Assembly: GCF_964355755.1 (NCBI RefSeq)
Contig: NC_092677.1
Coordinates: 28,178,101 to 28,242,100, forward strand
Direction of reading: 5' to 3'
Source: Antedon mediterranea
Lineage: Eukaryota > Echinodermata > Crinoidea > Comatulida > Antedonidae
DNA length: 64,000 nucleotides
The translations under genes and the position numbers were made by a program. This document shows, piece after piece, positions 1-13,200 of this stretch (its first letter is position 1; each line of letters starts with the position of its first letter). Under the pieces are notes generated by a model that was given only the letters and a program-made list of their open reading frames with translations, had not been told where the DNA came from and did no database searches.

Positions 1-74
1 ACTGTTCGAATAATTCATCGCTTGTGATTGGTCAAATCACTTACGTTGCGTTAAGTCGCTAATGGGAACCAAAC
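1..74. repeat. Right end of a GTGGTTCCCAC-type MITE, cut by the window
   Basis: The stretch ends in a degenerate terminal repeat (AATGGGAACCAAACTTG) and holds the TGATTGGTCAA and TTACGTTGCGTTA blocks. Similar blocks occur in the inverted-repeat elements at 14718-14878 and 54328-54480. The left half lies outside the window. It sits in a P450 intron. Confidence 0.45.
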
Positions 75-217
75 TTGAACAAAAATAGAATATTAATAAA
101 GTAGCATAACAGCATTAATTTTCAACAAACTATCTGTGTTTAACTACAGTAATTTCGTTAGTTTTTACTTGTTCAATTACAATTACAATAATTATTTAAT
201 TTTTTGTTCAAAAACAG

Positions 218-2554
218 ACGTCGCACACACTTGCTTTCAATCTGTACACATTAGCGAAGAACCCTGAGGCACAAGAGCAACTGTATCAGGAGGTTATCAG
301 TATGGCAGACGAGAATGAACCGATTACGTCAGATCACTTACAGGACGTCCCATACTTAAAGGCGTGTATTAAAGAAACGTTTAGGTAAGCTAACATGCTG
401 ATTATATCACTAATTGTAAAATAAATAGTTGTAGGCCTATTTGTCAAGTTACCATTATCATGGACACCGTAAATTACTGCGTGGTTAATTAATACGTAAT
501 TTTACAAGACCAGAGATTCCGAAATAAATGAATACCGCAATGCATACAATTCGACCATTTTGAACACATTGAACAAACCGATTTCACTACGGAATTTGAA
601 ATATAATTATTAACAACGATGGATTTAAACAGTTGTGACCAAATCAAATAATTATCTTAAAATGCTTTTTGGCAAGGTCTGATTCAACGTGTGCCCGCCA
701 AAGGTTCTCACATCTCATTGATTGGCTTTTGTGGGTCGCTAACCTAGAACCATCGCGTTAGATCAGCGTTCAGCGAGGATACGAAAGGCCCGTAGGGATA
801 CGCGCTGAGACGAGTCCTCATTTGGGACAATCAATCGCCAGAATAAATGCATTTTATTTTTTTTAAATTACAGAACAAGTTAAAAATCTACAGGAAATTA
901 CTGATTCGTTGCTTCTTTTTGACCCAAGGAGAGTTGAAAAAATAACACGAAATGAGTATCATTAAAATTGGGTCAACTACTGATTTGGATCGTTGACTTT
1001 CTGATGATCACAACTTTATCGTTCTAGTTTTGCTTTCGCATCATAGGTCTATAAGGAAATATAATAAATATATACTTTCGTGGAAAGCCGATACAATATG
1101 ACTCTATCTGATTGATTTTAATTTGTGCGTAATATTAATTAATAAGGGAGGTTTCGCAACCTTACGAATACGATAACGAAAACGGATACGTCACACATTT
1201 GTGAAACTTTTGAGCTGATCCCCATTTCATATTCGTAAAGCGTATTCGTGTTGACGAATATCACCAGTCATATTCGTAACTACAAAACGAGTATAGTTTT
1301 TGATCTATTTTGCACATTTTGCATTTGAATCAGGAATGATTCATGATTATAATATAATTATAGATTTATTGAAAGTAATTTACTAAAGTAATTTACTAAA
1401 ATGCCAAGTCAATTTTGATAAATAGCAGTTTTTAAAGTCCTCACTCGCTTTGATGTTACGCTAGGCCTAGGCAGCCAAGCACCAAGCAACACGTACCTGC
1501 GCTTCGCTCAAATTTACCGCAGTCATATTTTGGACGCGCCTCAATATTCCGTTGCCATGCGAAACAGATTTTTTTATGGCTTACGAATACGTGTGCGTGA
1601 CGTATCCGTTTTCGTTATCGTATTCGTAAGATTGCGAGACCTCTCTATTAACTTTTTCGTATAACGACAACAGCAATCTCGAATCGTGTTCTCGATCAGG
1701 GTTTTCAACATGTTTTTAGCGCGGATCTCAAGAATGTTGATGTTAGATTGCCGTGTGTAAATTAGGCCTAATACTTAAATTATAATTGTTAATCTTTCAG
1801 AATGTTCCCAACTACAGACGGTACAAGTCGGAAGTTAGATCGAGATGTCGTTCTTAGCGGATATACCGTTCCAGCTGATGTAAGTATTATCTTAAAAACG
1901 AAAAAAAACCTATCTTTTATTCAATTAATTTTTAGACGAAAGAAACAATTTAATTCTTTTATTAAAAAAAAGTATTTTACAAATAATCGATAAAATAATG
2001 ATTTCAGACCTTGATCCGAGTTCATATGGTAGCAGGGTCTATGGAGGAATATATAGATGAACCAAAAGAGTTTCGACCTGAACGATGGCTGAAGGAGTCG
2101 GCAGAACAAATCGATCCCCATCTTCTACTTCCGTTCGGACATGGACCGCGCATGTGCATCGGAAGACGTCTTGCAGAAAATTCGGTGTATTTGATGTTAT
2201 CAAAGGTATGTGTGCTGGTCATTTCGACTCAAGATTTTGTAATATTAATTCAAATTAGATGAAATTGACAAAGCTACAAAATGACGGGGTGATGATGCAA
2301 TCGTGTAGTGATTGATCGGTACGCTTTACGTCATTACATTGCGTCCTAATGACATGGAAACCAAGTTTACGCGCAGGCTTACGCGCGACCACGGCGTCAT
2401 CGCACCTCATGCATGCTAAATATCTTTTAATTTTTGTTTTCAGATTATAAGAAAATTTAAGGTGGAATGGCATCACGAAGATATGGACCTTCGATTTCGA
2501 ATCGTAAACGCTCCCAGCGTTCCACTCCGATATAAATTCGTCGAACGAACGTAG
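218..2554 (+). CDS. Cytochrome P450, mitochondrial clan, C-terminal four exons
   Basis: Exons 218-384, 1801-1879, 2008-2205 and 2444-2554 each have AG/GT borders and keep one frame (555 nt, 184 residues plus stop). The order of motifs is that of a P450 C-terminal half: the end of helix I (TSHTLAF), the helix-K ExxR in KETFR split by the first intron, the meander motif FRPERW, then the heme-binding loop [12 protein letters not shown] with its cysteine thiolate, and helix L. The R-M-C-I-G-R-R form and the spacing fit mitochondrial-clan enzymes (CYP10/11/24/27 and relatives), which take electrons from adrenodoxin on the inner mitochondrial membrane and hydroxylate sterols or related lipids. The substrate cannot be told from this part. 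The N-terminal exons lie left of the window. ATTAAA near 2751 is a possible polyadenylation signal. Family sure; subfamily open. Confidence 0.92.
1146..1645. mobile_element. MITE-like element with about 50-bp inverted ends, in a P450 intron
   Basis: The left end at 1146-1194 and the right end at 1595-1645 are near-perfect inverted repeats. Both carry CTTACGAATACGATAACG, followed inward by AAAACGGATACGTCAC, in opposite orientation. Total length is about 500 bp and there is no open frame inside. Shorter TTCGTA-type pieces recur internally near 1230-1290. No clear target duplication was found; both flanks are AT-rich. It looks like a nonautonomous DNA transposon. Confidence 0.65.
2290..2375. repeat. 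Degenerate MITE remnant in the last P450 intron
   Basis: The segment CGGTACGCTTTACGTCATT followed by CATTGCGTCCTAATGAC and GGAAACCAAGTTT resembles the GTGGTTCCCAC-family MITE of 14718-14878. No clean ends remain. Confidence 0.3.
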
Positions 2555-4213
2555 TAGTGACGGCAGAAAAAGAAAGCGTTTAGTTTCTAGTGTTCAATAT
2601 GTTTTACATTGCTTTATGTGGTTAAATGCTCAAATACTAACAATGCAAGCGTATTATATTGGAATTTAATAGTGTGATTCGTTGCTTAAAATGTAAGCAA
2701 GAACGTAAAATGAAAATTTGTTGAGACCAAAAATTGTAATTATTTCTATAATTAAAAAGATATATAAAATGTGTTAAATGTTACAGTATGAAAAATATTA
2801 TTTTATATAGAGGAAAATTCGTCATCAAAATACGTCATACATATCAGCTAATAGTAGACCTACATGTCATATAAAGCTTCTTTCAGATGGTGTAAATTTC
2901 GTCATCGAAACTCGGAAAAAGTAGATATTTTAAGCGTGCGTTCGAACGCTACAATTAGTGCAGCTATTGTACGCGCGCGTGTAAGAACCAAGGTAAAGAA
3001 AATACACAGTATACCTATTTATAGCAGCTTATTAATAATCACGTATCAGTGTTAGTAATACTTAATTGATCATTCAATCAATAATCGCATTTTGTATATA
3101 TTGTTTATATGTGAAAAAGAAAGAAATTTTTTAGTATAAAAAGGAAACCGACTTGTATATTTTCTTTGGGTTTTTATGTAAAGTTTACATTATTTTGATT
3201 CTTATGTTTTATCTTTAGTTATATATTAATATTATATATAAAAATAAACACATATTTATTCAGTGTACCATAACAATTTCTACTAAGATCATACTAAATA
3301 ACGACTAATTATGCACAGTATTATAGTTTGGTTTGTGACTTGATTAGCATATTCAAATTAGTTATGACGTAATGGACGTAATCATAATTTGTTGTTTTTA
3401 GGTTGATTTATCATTCTTATTTGATAATATTCTTAATAAGTTTGTTGTATTTATTGTATTACATTTTTAATTTAAATTTAAAAGTTTATCTATATTCTTA
3501 TTTTGATTAGTTTTTAACCAAAAATGTACGTAAATACTTGTAAAATGTTAAAACGTATAATGGACGATGGCTTTATAATTACATTCCTAATATGATATTG
3601 TGTATTTTAAGAGGAGAAATACAAGGATGATGATTGGTTGATATATACCGGCGCGCGCGGTACACAATACATAGATTTACTATAACCATGGAGGAAATAA
3701 TAAGACGTTTTGCGATAACCGTTTAAGTATACTGTATATGTTCATTGTTCCAATCTATTCAACTTTTATACCGCATTCTATTTACTTAATAGTACGTAAA
3801 CATATGCACATTGTAATTGGTTTTCGTAGCTAAAAAGCTGAAATCCACACAATGTGTTATGCTTAAGTTGCAAGTAAAGTTTTATGGAACCCAATTTGTT
3901 TATGGAAAGTGTTCTCCGTATAATTGAACATGTTTATACTATTCAAACAAAATAAATAGCATTTTATTTGTCAATTAAACACTACTTTTCTATGTGGTTT
4001 ATTTGATTTGTATGCATTGTATTTCCTACACCAAAAAAACCGTACATATTCGCATATGGCACAGCTCGCGCCCCATATCTACATTACTGCGCTTCCTGAA
4101 AACTATAGAGGGCGAACTTTAAGCGAATGAAAACAATAACATTCAAGATGGACACCACTGTTTTTTAGGACTGTTTTTAAGAAAAAAATAATTCGTTTAT
4201 TTTAATATTTAAA
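2555..4213. other. P450 3' UTR, intergenic DNA and DCAF11 5' flank
   Basis: This is AT-rich DNA without a convincing gene. Candidate polyadenylation signals for the P450 are ATTAAA near 2751 and AATAAA near 3242. A CG-rich patch (CCGGCGCGCGCGGT) lies at 3649-3662. The last 100 bases must hold the DCAF11 promoter. I see no TATA box at a sensible distance from its ATG. Confidence 0.5.
4141..4168 (+). promoter_or_regulatory. YY1/TISU-like motif with a seven-codon upstream ORF before DCAF11
   Basis: TTCAAGATGGACACC resembles the YY1 and TISU core (AAGATGG). Its ATG at 4148 opens a six-residue frame (MDTTVF) that stops at 4168, 45 bases before the DCAF11 ATG at 4214. In vertebrates such elements sit near the start sites of TATA-less housekeeping genes. 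Whether the upstream ATG is inside the transcript depends on the unmapped start site. Confidence 0.35.
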
Positions 4214-7200
4214 ATGGGTTCCCGTCATGCAAACGAACATGATCCAGAAAACGAAAGTAATAATGTAAATGATGATGGAGACGATGACCATGATTACCAG
4301 GATTACGCTGCAGTACTTGCATATTTGCTCCGCAGGTTAGGCCTTCTATTCTAGCCTGCCTGCAGCCTAGGCTAGCTAGCATATAGGCGCGCCAGACCTA
4401 GGCCTAGTTATAAGTTATTACGTACCTAGAGTGAGGATCAGACGAGATTGACTAGCTAGGCCTAGCTAGACTTCTAGTAGGTAGCCTGGGTATTCGGTAG
4501 CCAATCTAGGGCCAGGCTCCACCACCACTGAAAATTGGCGTATTATAATATATGTAGGCCTAGCTAGGCCTACTACTATGCTGGGAGTGGAGTTGTAAAA
4601 TTACCTTCCTGGTCTAGTAGGCTAGTAAGCTACGCACTTCTAAATCTAAAGTTTGCTGAAGTGCACTGAACAATCAATACAATAATTTAATTATAAATCT
4701 AACCATGCATATGCAACAAGTGATTATAAAAAGTAATTTAATACTAGGCCTACACTACATCTTCTTCATAATTACATTAGTTTTACCTGATCATTTTATT
4801 GTGTTTTATCTTTTTCTCTATACATATTTGCGTCAAAATATCTAAATAATCAATGCTAGGCCTAGTTTTAAATTATGTTTTTCGATATTATGATTTCAAT
4901 TTTTAATTTAATTTATTTCCGCAATATAATAACATACAGAATATACAATTTATATTTCAGTGGAAGACTGCAGTTTACAGGACATGTGCGCCATTTTGAT
5001 GATGATTATAGCGAGTGTGACAGATCTGCAGCTTGTAGACCAGAAGGTAGCTTTAATTTATTATTCATTAGCCTATTGCTAAATGAAATCAAAAGAAATC
5101 AAAAGAATTTGGCTTAAACCATGAAATGACAATGCAATATTTGGTCACATAGATAGGTTAATAAATTCAATAAAACTTTATTATCCCAAACTCCAGGGAA
5201 ATTCATTTAGTTGTGGTATACAAAGATTCATAACAACGTTTTAAAAAGCACAAAAAGGCACAATCAATAATAACAATTTAAAGTATGTTAAAAAACACAG
5301 AGAGAAGCAAATAGCACACAAATAAAATCAACTTAATATTGCATGCACAGCATTATGTTATTAGAGTGCCATTGTATTATCTTATTATCTTACCATTGTA
5401 TTATGTTATTAGAGTGCCATTGTAGGAGTAAATGATAGAGTTCAGTATTTATTTTTCTCATGATCAGTAATCGCCAGCTTGGAATATTAGAAAGAGGATG
5501 AGTGTACATATACAGTATTCCCTCCTCTATTTAAATCAAATAAGCAGCAATATATGTTTGTGCAACTACCCCCTATTCTGGTGCCACCCATGTGAGAGTC
5601 CAAAGGTGTTTCCTTAATAGGATTTCTACTGTATAACTATATGATATGATACAATATAATTATTAACATCCAAAGCAAAATTGATTAATAACAATTTTGA
5701 ATTTTATTATAATGCTCTCTTCCTTTTTCTTTTAATTTGTATATTTAGTTATATTTTTGTTGTTTTTTAACAATTTTTATTCATTATTACATCATTATCT
5801 AAATGTCTATGGAAATAAATTAATGAATTGTTTATTTATGACTTTATATTCCTATAGCTGACTTAAATCCAGATACTTCTAAAATAGATGTAAGTATTAC
5901 AGCCCTTTTTCACTAACTATATAATATGTTAAGTTCTGTCTACACTATCAAACTTGAAAAAAAAAAAATGTGATGTACCTATATGTGGACATGATGATAT
6001 CATATCACTACCATATTTGGGCATATTACTACCATATTTAACCACATCACTTTTTTTTATCAAACTAGTTTTATAATATAGGCAGTGCATTAGAGTTTGC
6101 AATAGATAAACATAAAACTGCTTCATCATTGTGTATACCTGTATTATTGACAAAGTGGGATTATTGCCATGCTTATGAAGATTTGAATTAGGTCAAAGTT
6201 CAACACACTGTCTGTTCGAATGGAGTTCTCTAAACAAGAAGAACTATTTAATTTATTTTCAAATTTGATTATTTCAGAGTAGTGACTATAAACAAGAGGT
6301 GTTGCAATACAATAGGTGTAAATATGATGAGAATCCATATGCAACAAAATCAATACCAAAAACATTGCTAAAGGTGAGAATTCAAGACATTAAATATTCT
6401 ATGAATAAAGACAAATCCAATGTCAATACTTTGACTCAAAATTAATTCTCTTTAAATATAAGAATAAGTCTGGCTGTGGATGTAGATTCAATTTATTTGG
6501 TCAAGCACATAACTTTGAAATTGACATTGCTTGTCACAGATATCAATAGAAAAACATAAAATACTAAAAGAAAAATACATGTTGAATATGACTGTTGCAT
6601 CACAAAAAAAAGAAGAAAACAACAATAATTGAAATATCACAAAAACAAAATAATTAAAGTACAGTGGTGAAATACTGACAGTAGTAATTAAGTAGATTGA
6701 AATGTTTAAAAGTTTTATTTTCTTTCAGAGAACTTATGATGATAGTCGAACAGGATTTACCAGACGAGACAAGTGTGCAATCGTATCTAGGTAATTGTGT
6801 TTTTATCATTTGATGATACTAATTTTGGTTTCAATCAACATAATATTGTGATTTTTAACTGTTTATATGCATATAGCATGCTCAGTATAAAAATCAACTT
6901 CCTTAATATCAATAGACCTCTTTTTTAAAACCTTCACAAAAAAAAAAAACATTTACAATTATGAAAATCTGTAAGTGTGAATAATACTCTTTTATGGACA
7001 CACATTTTTCCAACTGAATGGGTGTGTGGTTTTGAATTGATACACTGCAGTAGAGATCACTGTTAATCAAAAATTCTTATTTTTGTAACAGTTTTTTACC
7101 AAATCGGATGAAAGTATTGAAGTCATATAATTCTAAAGTGTTTTGTGGGTCATACTCAAAGGATGGAACAGTGTTCATGTCAGCTTGTCAAGATAAATTT

Positions 7201-10200
7201 ATTCGACTTTATGATACAACAAATGGGAAATTTAAACAGATCCGAGAAATACCTGCAAGAGATATAGGTTGGAGTATCATAGACACAGCTTACAGGTATG
7301 TCAACAAAACCTAGATCTATTAAGGTACCTGGATAATGTATTTAGGTACCTGGATAATGCGTTTTATCTACTAACTGTTTGAACACAAAACCTAGACCTA
7401 TTAAGGTACCTGGATAATGTGTTTTATCTACTATCTGTCTGAACACAAAACCTAGACCTATTAAGGTACCTGGATAATGTATTTACATACCTGGACAATG
7501 TATTAAGGTACCTAGATAATTTAATAAAGGTACCTGGATAATTTATTAAGGTACCTGGATAATGTATTAAGGTACCTGGATAATGTATTAAGGTACCTGG
7601 ATAATGTATTAGGGTACCTGGGTAATGTATTAAGGTACCTGGATAATGTATTAGAGTACCTGGATAATGTATTAAGGTACCTGGATAATTATTCTTATCT
7701 ACTAACTGTCTGAATACAAGTCAACTCCTCCAAAACAAGGATATCTGCAACCAGGGAAGACATTCTTCTGTTGGAACCACACAACAGTATGTAGCCTGCA
7801 AACATGGTAGTGATCATCATGTCCATATTTGGGCACATCACATTTGTTGTCACATAACGTTTGATAGTGTATATAGAGTTTAAAGTTTTCTGTAAAATTA
7901 AACTGCAATATGTTTTGTTTCTTTTCATTTTTAACTGTTTTGTTTCTTGTTTATTTAGTCCGGATGGTTGCTACCTGATATACTCAAGTTGGTCAGATAA
8001 AAGTAAGTACAGTAGCATTTCCACTGTCTTGCTACTTAAGTACTAGCTTACTTTTGATAACATCTCTGATCAATAACCATTATTATTATGTTTCAGTTCA
8101 TCTGTGTAATATATATGGTGACTATGAAACGCATACAGCACTGGAACTCAACGCCGAGGAGTATTCACATTTCTGTGTTTTTACAATCAACTTTTCAAAT
8201 GACAATCGAGAGGTTCTTGCTGGGTATGACAATTATACAAATATATTTAACATTTTCAATTATATTCATATTGATTTTCTTATTTGTGTTTTTATAAATG
8301 ACCAACATTTATGAAATCTATTTAAGTTTCTGATTCAATGAATTGGGATAGTTTATAATGATCTTTAGATATAAGATCTAAAAACTTACATTTACAGTAA
8401 TATAATTCTAAATCATGCTCACAGAATATTTGTTTGAAATTTTCAGAGCCAATGATGGATGTATTTATGTTTATGACAGAGAAAAGGCAGAAAGAATTCT
8501 GAAGGTAAGGTAGAACAAAAAGACTATTTGTAACACATCAGCAATAAACTGAAGGTTGTATTTCAATTATATTTTGACCAATGGTTTCATGACGACGTTT
8601 GTGTAGAGCACCTTTTTGTGCTGTAAACCGGAGTGCCATCACTCTCTCGGCAACCCTGTGTGTTCCTAAAATAATAAATAAATTATTTATTTGATAGTGT
8701 ATTAATTTCTGTCTACAATATCAAACTTTATGTGACAAAACATGTGATGTGCACATTTAGGTTATTTAGGCTTATCATATCATTTTTTTTTTATTGTAAA
8801 CATTTATATTTTGTTTTTGTTGTGTTTTTTTATTTGTTTCCTATGGGTTCTAATATGACAATTCTGTAACGTATGGTGAAAGTCAATAAAGAATAAATGG
8901 TGATGTCATATCACTACCATAATTGGGCACATCACACTTTTATTTTGTCAACATTGTTTGATTGTGTGGACAGAGGTTTAAGCATGTTGATGTTTGATTG
9001 TAGATAGACGCACATGCTGATGACCTCAGTACTGTTGTATTTGCTGACAGCTCGTCACATATCATATATTCCGGTGCGGATGATGGCATGTGTAAGGTCT
9101 GGGATCGACGTTGCTTGACTGAAGTTTGTCCAAAACCGGTTGGTGTTTTGGCTGGACATACAGATGGTCTCACATTTGTTGATTCAAAGGTAACTTTTTA
9201 GATTTAATAGAATAAAATTGACCACTATAAATACATTAAAGTGTGTTAACCCTGACTTGTATTATGGATTGTATTTTGTATTAATTTTAATGTAGTAGGT
9301 CATGCTTAATTATTAATGTTTTATATATACTGATTATTTCTATGTATGTAGTGGTATGACACTGTATCAAGTTGTTAGCTACAATACAATCTTATTCTTT
9401 CTGATTATTTCTATTTATGTAGTGGTATGACACAGTATCAAGTTGTTAGCTACAATACAATCTTATTCTTTCTGATTATTTCTATGTATGTAGTGGTATG
9501 ACACTGTATCAAGTTGTTAGCTACAATACAATCTTATTCTTTCTGATTATTTCTATTTATGTAGTGGTATGACACAGTATCAAGTTGTTAGCTACAATAC
9601 AATCTTATTCTTTCTGATTATTTCTATTTATGTAGTGGTATGACACTGTATCAAGTTGTTAGCTACAATACAATCTTATTCTTTCTGATTATTTCTATTT
9701 ATGTAGTGGTATGACACTGTATCAAGTTGTTAGCTACAATACAATCTTATTCTTTCTGATTATTTCTATTTATGTAGTGGTATGACACAGTATCAAGTTG
9801 TTAGCTACAATACAATCTTATTCTTTCTGATTATTTCTATTTATGTAGTGGTATGACACTGTATCAAGTTGTTAGCTACAATACAATCTTATTCTTTCTG
9901 ATTATTTCTATGTATGTAGTGATATGACACTGTATCAAGTTGTTAGCTACAATACAATCTTATTCTTACTGATTATTTCTATGTATGTAGTGATATGACA
10001 CTGTATCAAGTTGTTAGCTACAATACAATCTTATTCTTTCTGATTATTTCTATTTATGTAGTGGTATGACACTGTATCAAGTTGTTAGCTACAATACAAT
10101 CTTATTCTTTCTGATTATTTCTATTTATGTAGTGGTATGACACAGTATCAAGTTGTTAGCTACAATACAATCTTATTCTTTCTGATTATTTCTATTTATG

Positions 10201-13200
10201 TAGTGGTATGACACAGTATCAAGTTGTTTGCTACAATACAATCTTATTCTTTCTGATTATTTCTATTTATGTAGTGGTATGACACAGTATCAAGTTGTTA
10301 GCTACAATACAATCTTATTCTTTCTGATTATTTCTATTTATGTAGTGGTATGACACTGTATCAAGTTGTTTGCTACAATACAATCTTATTCTTTCTGATT
10401 ATTTCTATTTATGTAGTGGTATGACACTGTATCAAGTTGTTTGCTACAATACAATCTTATTCTTTCTGATTATTTCTATTTATGTAGTGGTATGACACTG
10501 TATCAAGTTGTTTGCTACAATACAATCTTATTCTTTCTGATTATTTCTATTTATGTAGTGGTATGACACAGTATCAAGTTGTTTGCTACAATACAATCTT
10601 ATTCTTTCTCACTAGGGTGATTCAAGATACTTGATAACCAACTCAAAAGATCAAAGTATTAAACTTTGGGATTTAAGAAAGTTTGCTTCAAAGGACACCG
10701 TGGACCTAGCAAAGAAGGCAGTTGCGCAGCAGAGCTGGGACTATAGGTGGCAGCCTGTTCCAAGAAGATGTAAGACTCAACATCTTTGAATAGGAATAGG
10801 GCCGTAGCCAGCATGATGCAGACGAGGCACAAGCCTCATCTGAAATTTTCAATTTTCACTACCAACCCAAATTCCCCAGCAGAGATCGTTAATTATATTT
10901 AAAGCATCTTTGCCTCATCTGTTTTTTACTTCTTGCTACGCCCTTGAGGGAGCTTTTGCCTTTTTTTTGTATATACCATATACTTTCACAGTAAAGAATT
11001 TCTTATACTTAGATTTCTGGCTGTTTAACTTTTAGTTTTGATCAAGCTTTTTGCTTATTTATATCTCCATTGTCATTCCTTCAGTAACTATCCTTTTTAT
11101 TTATATATATTTTAATAAATAAATTTCAGCCAATAGAAAGAAGATTATAAAGGATGACCCATCACTGATGACATATAGAGGTCATGCTGTTTTACAAACG
11201 CTAGTTCGTTCTTACTTCTCTCCAGTTTTTACTACCGGACAGGTAATGTTTTTTAAGTTGTGCTTTATAACTTAAAGCTCTGTCTACACTCTCAAACTAG
11301 TTAAAACAATGTGATGTGCCCAAATGTGGTAGTGATACACCCAAATGTGGTAGTGATATACCCAAATGTGGTAGTGATACACCCAAATGTGGTAGTGATA
11401 CACCCAAATGTGGTAGTGATATACCCAAATGTGGTAGTGATATACTCAAATGTGGTAGTGATATACCCAAATGTGGTAGTGATATACCCAAATGTGGTAG
11501 TGATATACCCAAATGTGGTAGTGATATACCCAAATGTGGTAGTGATATACCCAAATGTGGTAGTGATATACTCAAATGTGGTAGTGATATACCCAAATGT
11601 GGTAGTGATATACCCAAATGTGGTAGTGATATACCCAAATGTGGTAGTGATATACCCAAATGTGGTAGTGATACACCCAAATGTGGTAGTGATATACCCA
11701 AATGTGGTAGTGATATACTCAAATGTGGTAGTGATATACCCAAATGTGGTAGTGATATACCCAAATGTGGTAGTGATATACCCAAATGTGGTAGTGATAT
11801 ACCCAAATGTGGTAGTGATACACCCAAATATGGTAGTGATATACCCAAATGTGGTAGTGATATACTCAAATGTGGTAGTGATATACCCAAATGTGGTAGT
11901 GATATACCCAAATGTGGTAGTGATATACTCAAATGTGGTAGTGATATACCCAAATGTGGTAGTGATATACCCAAATGTGGTAGTGATATACCCAAATATG
12001 GTAGATGGGCACAATAATGCGTACATTTTGTAGATAGAGCTTTACATTATTCTGAATATTGCAACATTTTAAACCAACATAAATGCTTGTTAAAAATAGT
12101 AAACACCTTAAATCTTTAATAATGTTCTTTCCAACTTAATACTGTACAATTATTTTGTGTAAAACAGTATGCTTTGTAGCATATGTACTATGCATAAATA
12201 AATGTAATCAGTTCATAAATAATTTATTTATAGCGGTATATCTACACTGGATGTGCAACCGGAGCTATTGTCAGTAAGTATATACTTTTGTAATTTTTAA
12301 AACTTTTATTTTCCACATTTTATAATGTGAATTTTATAATATTTTAACACACTTCATCATCATCATCATCATCATCAAGATCATCATCATCAAGATCATC
12401 ATCAAGATCATCATCATCAAGATCATCATCATCAAGATCATCATCATCAAGATCATCATCATCAAGATCATATAATTAACTGAATCCATCATGAATAGAA
12501 TTATGAAGTTAACTTTGTATTGCTTTAAAGTATACGACGTGCTGACAGGTCAGGTCGTGTCAAAATTGAAAGGTCATGAAGGATGTGTAAGAGATGTTTC
12601 CTGGCACCCATTTGACAATAACATTATTAGTACATCTGTAAGTACATTTATACATTTTTAATTTGTTTTATCAAAATTCCTTATGTACAAAATAAGCAAA
12701 ATATCACTTTAATACCCTTTTCACATCTGCAAAATGTAACAACTTGTAACAAGTTGTAACCAGGTTTACATAGTGTGAAGAAAATTTTGTGGAAAATCTC
12801 CCCAAGATTTCACAGGGGTCCCTTGTGAAATCTTGGAAGAAAATCATACCTACAAAAGGCCTGTGTTTTTTTTCTCGAGATGTTCCCAGTTCTTACTGGT
12901 ATTTACGGACCAATCATAGTAATCAAATAGCGCGCAACTATTCTTTCCTCCAGAGATTTCACAAGGTTTGTGTATGCGTGTGTGAAAACATGTAATAAGT
13001 CGGGAGATCAAACCTTGTTACAAGTTGTGACAATTTATGCAGATGTGAAAAGGGTATAAGCCAGTGCCTTGTGAGGAGCCTCTGGGTGAAATAAAAAAAA
13101 ACAAAAACAATCGTTACTTTACTCAACGTGAAGTTACTGCAGGCATTTAAGTACCTTTAATGTGTTAGTCTTTATAGTCTAAGCCCATATTTAATGTTGA

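Noticed and set aside
9330-10610. A CRISPR-like array of regularly spaced repeats
   Set aside because: Units are contiguous with no variable spacers and lie in an animal gene intron.
11297-12033. Four open frames of 230-241 codons on both strands
   Set aside because: They are translations of a 21-bp tandem array in a DCAF11 intron; the unit length is a multiple of three and lacks stops in several frames.
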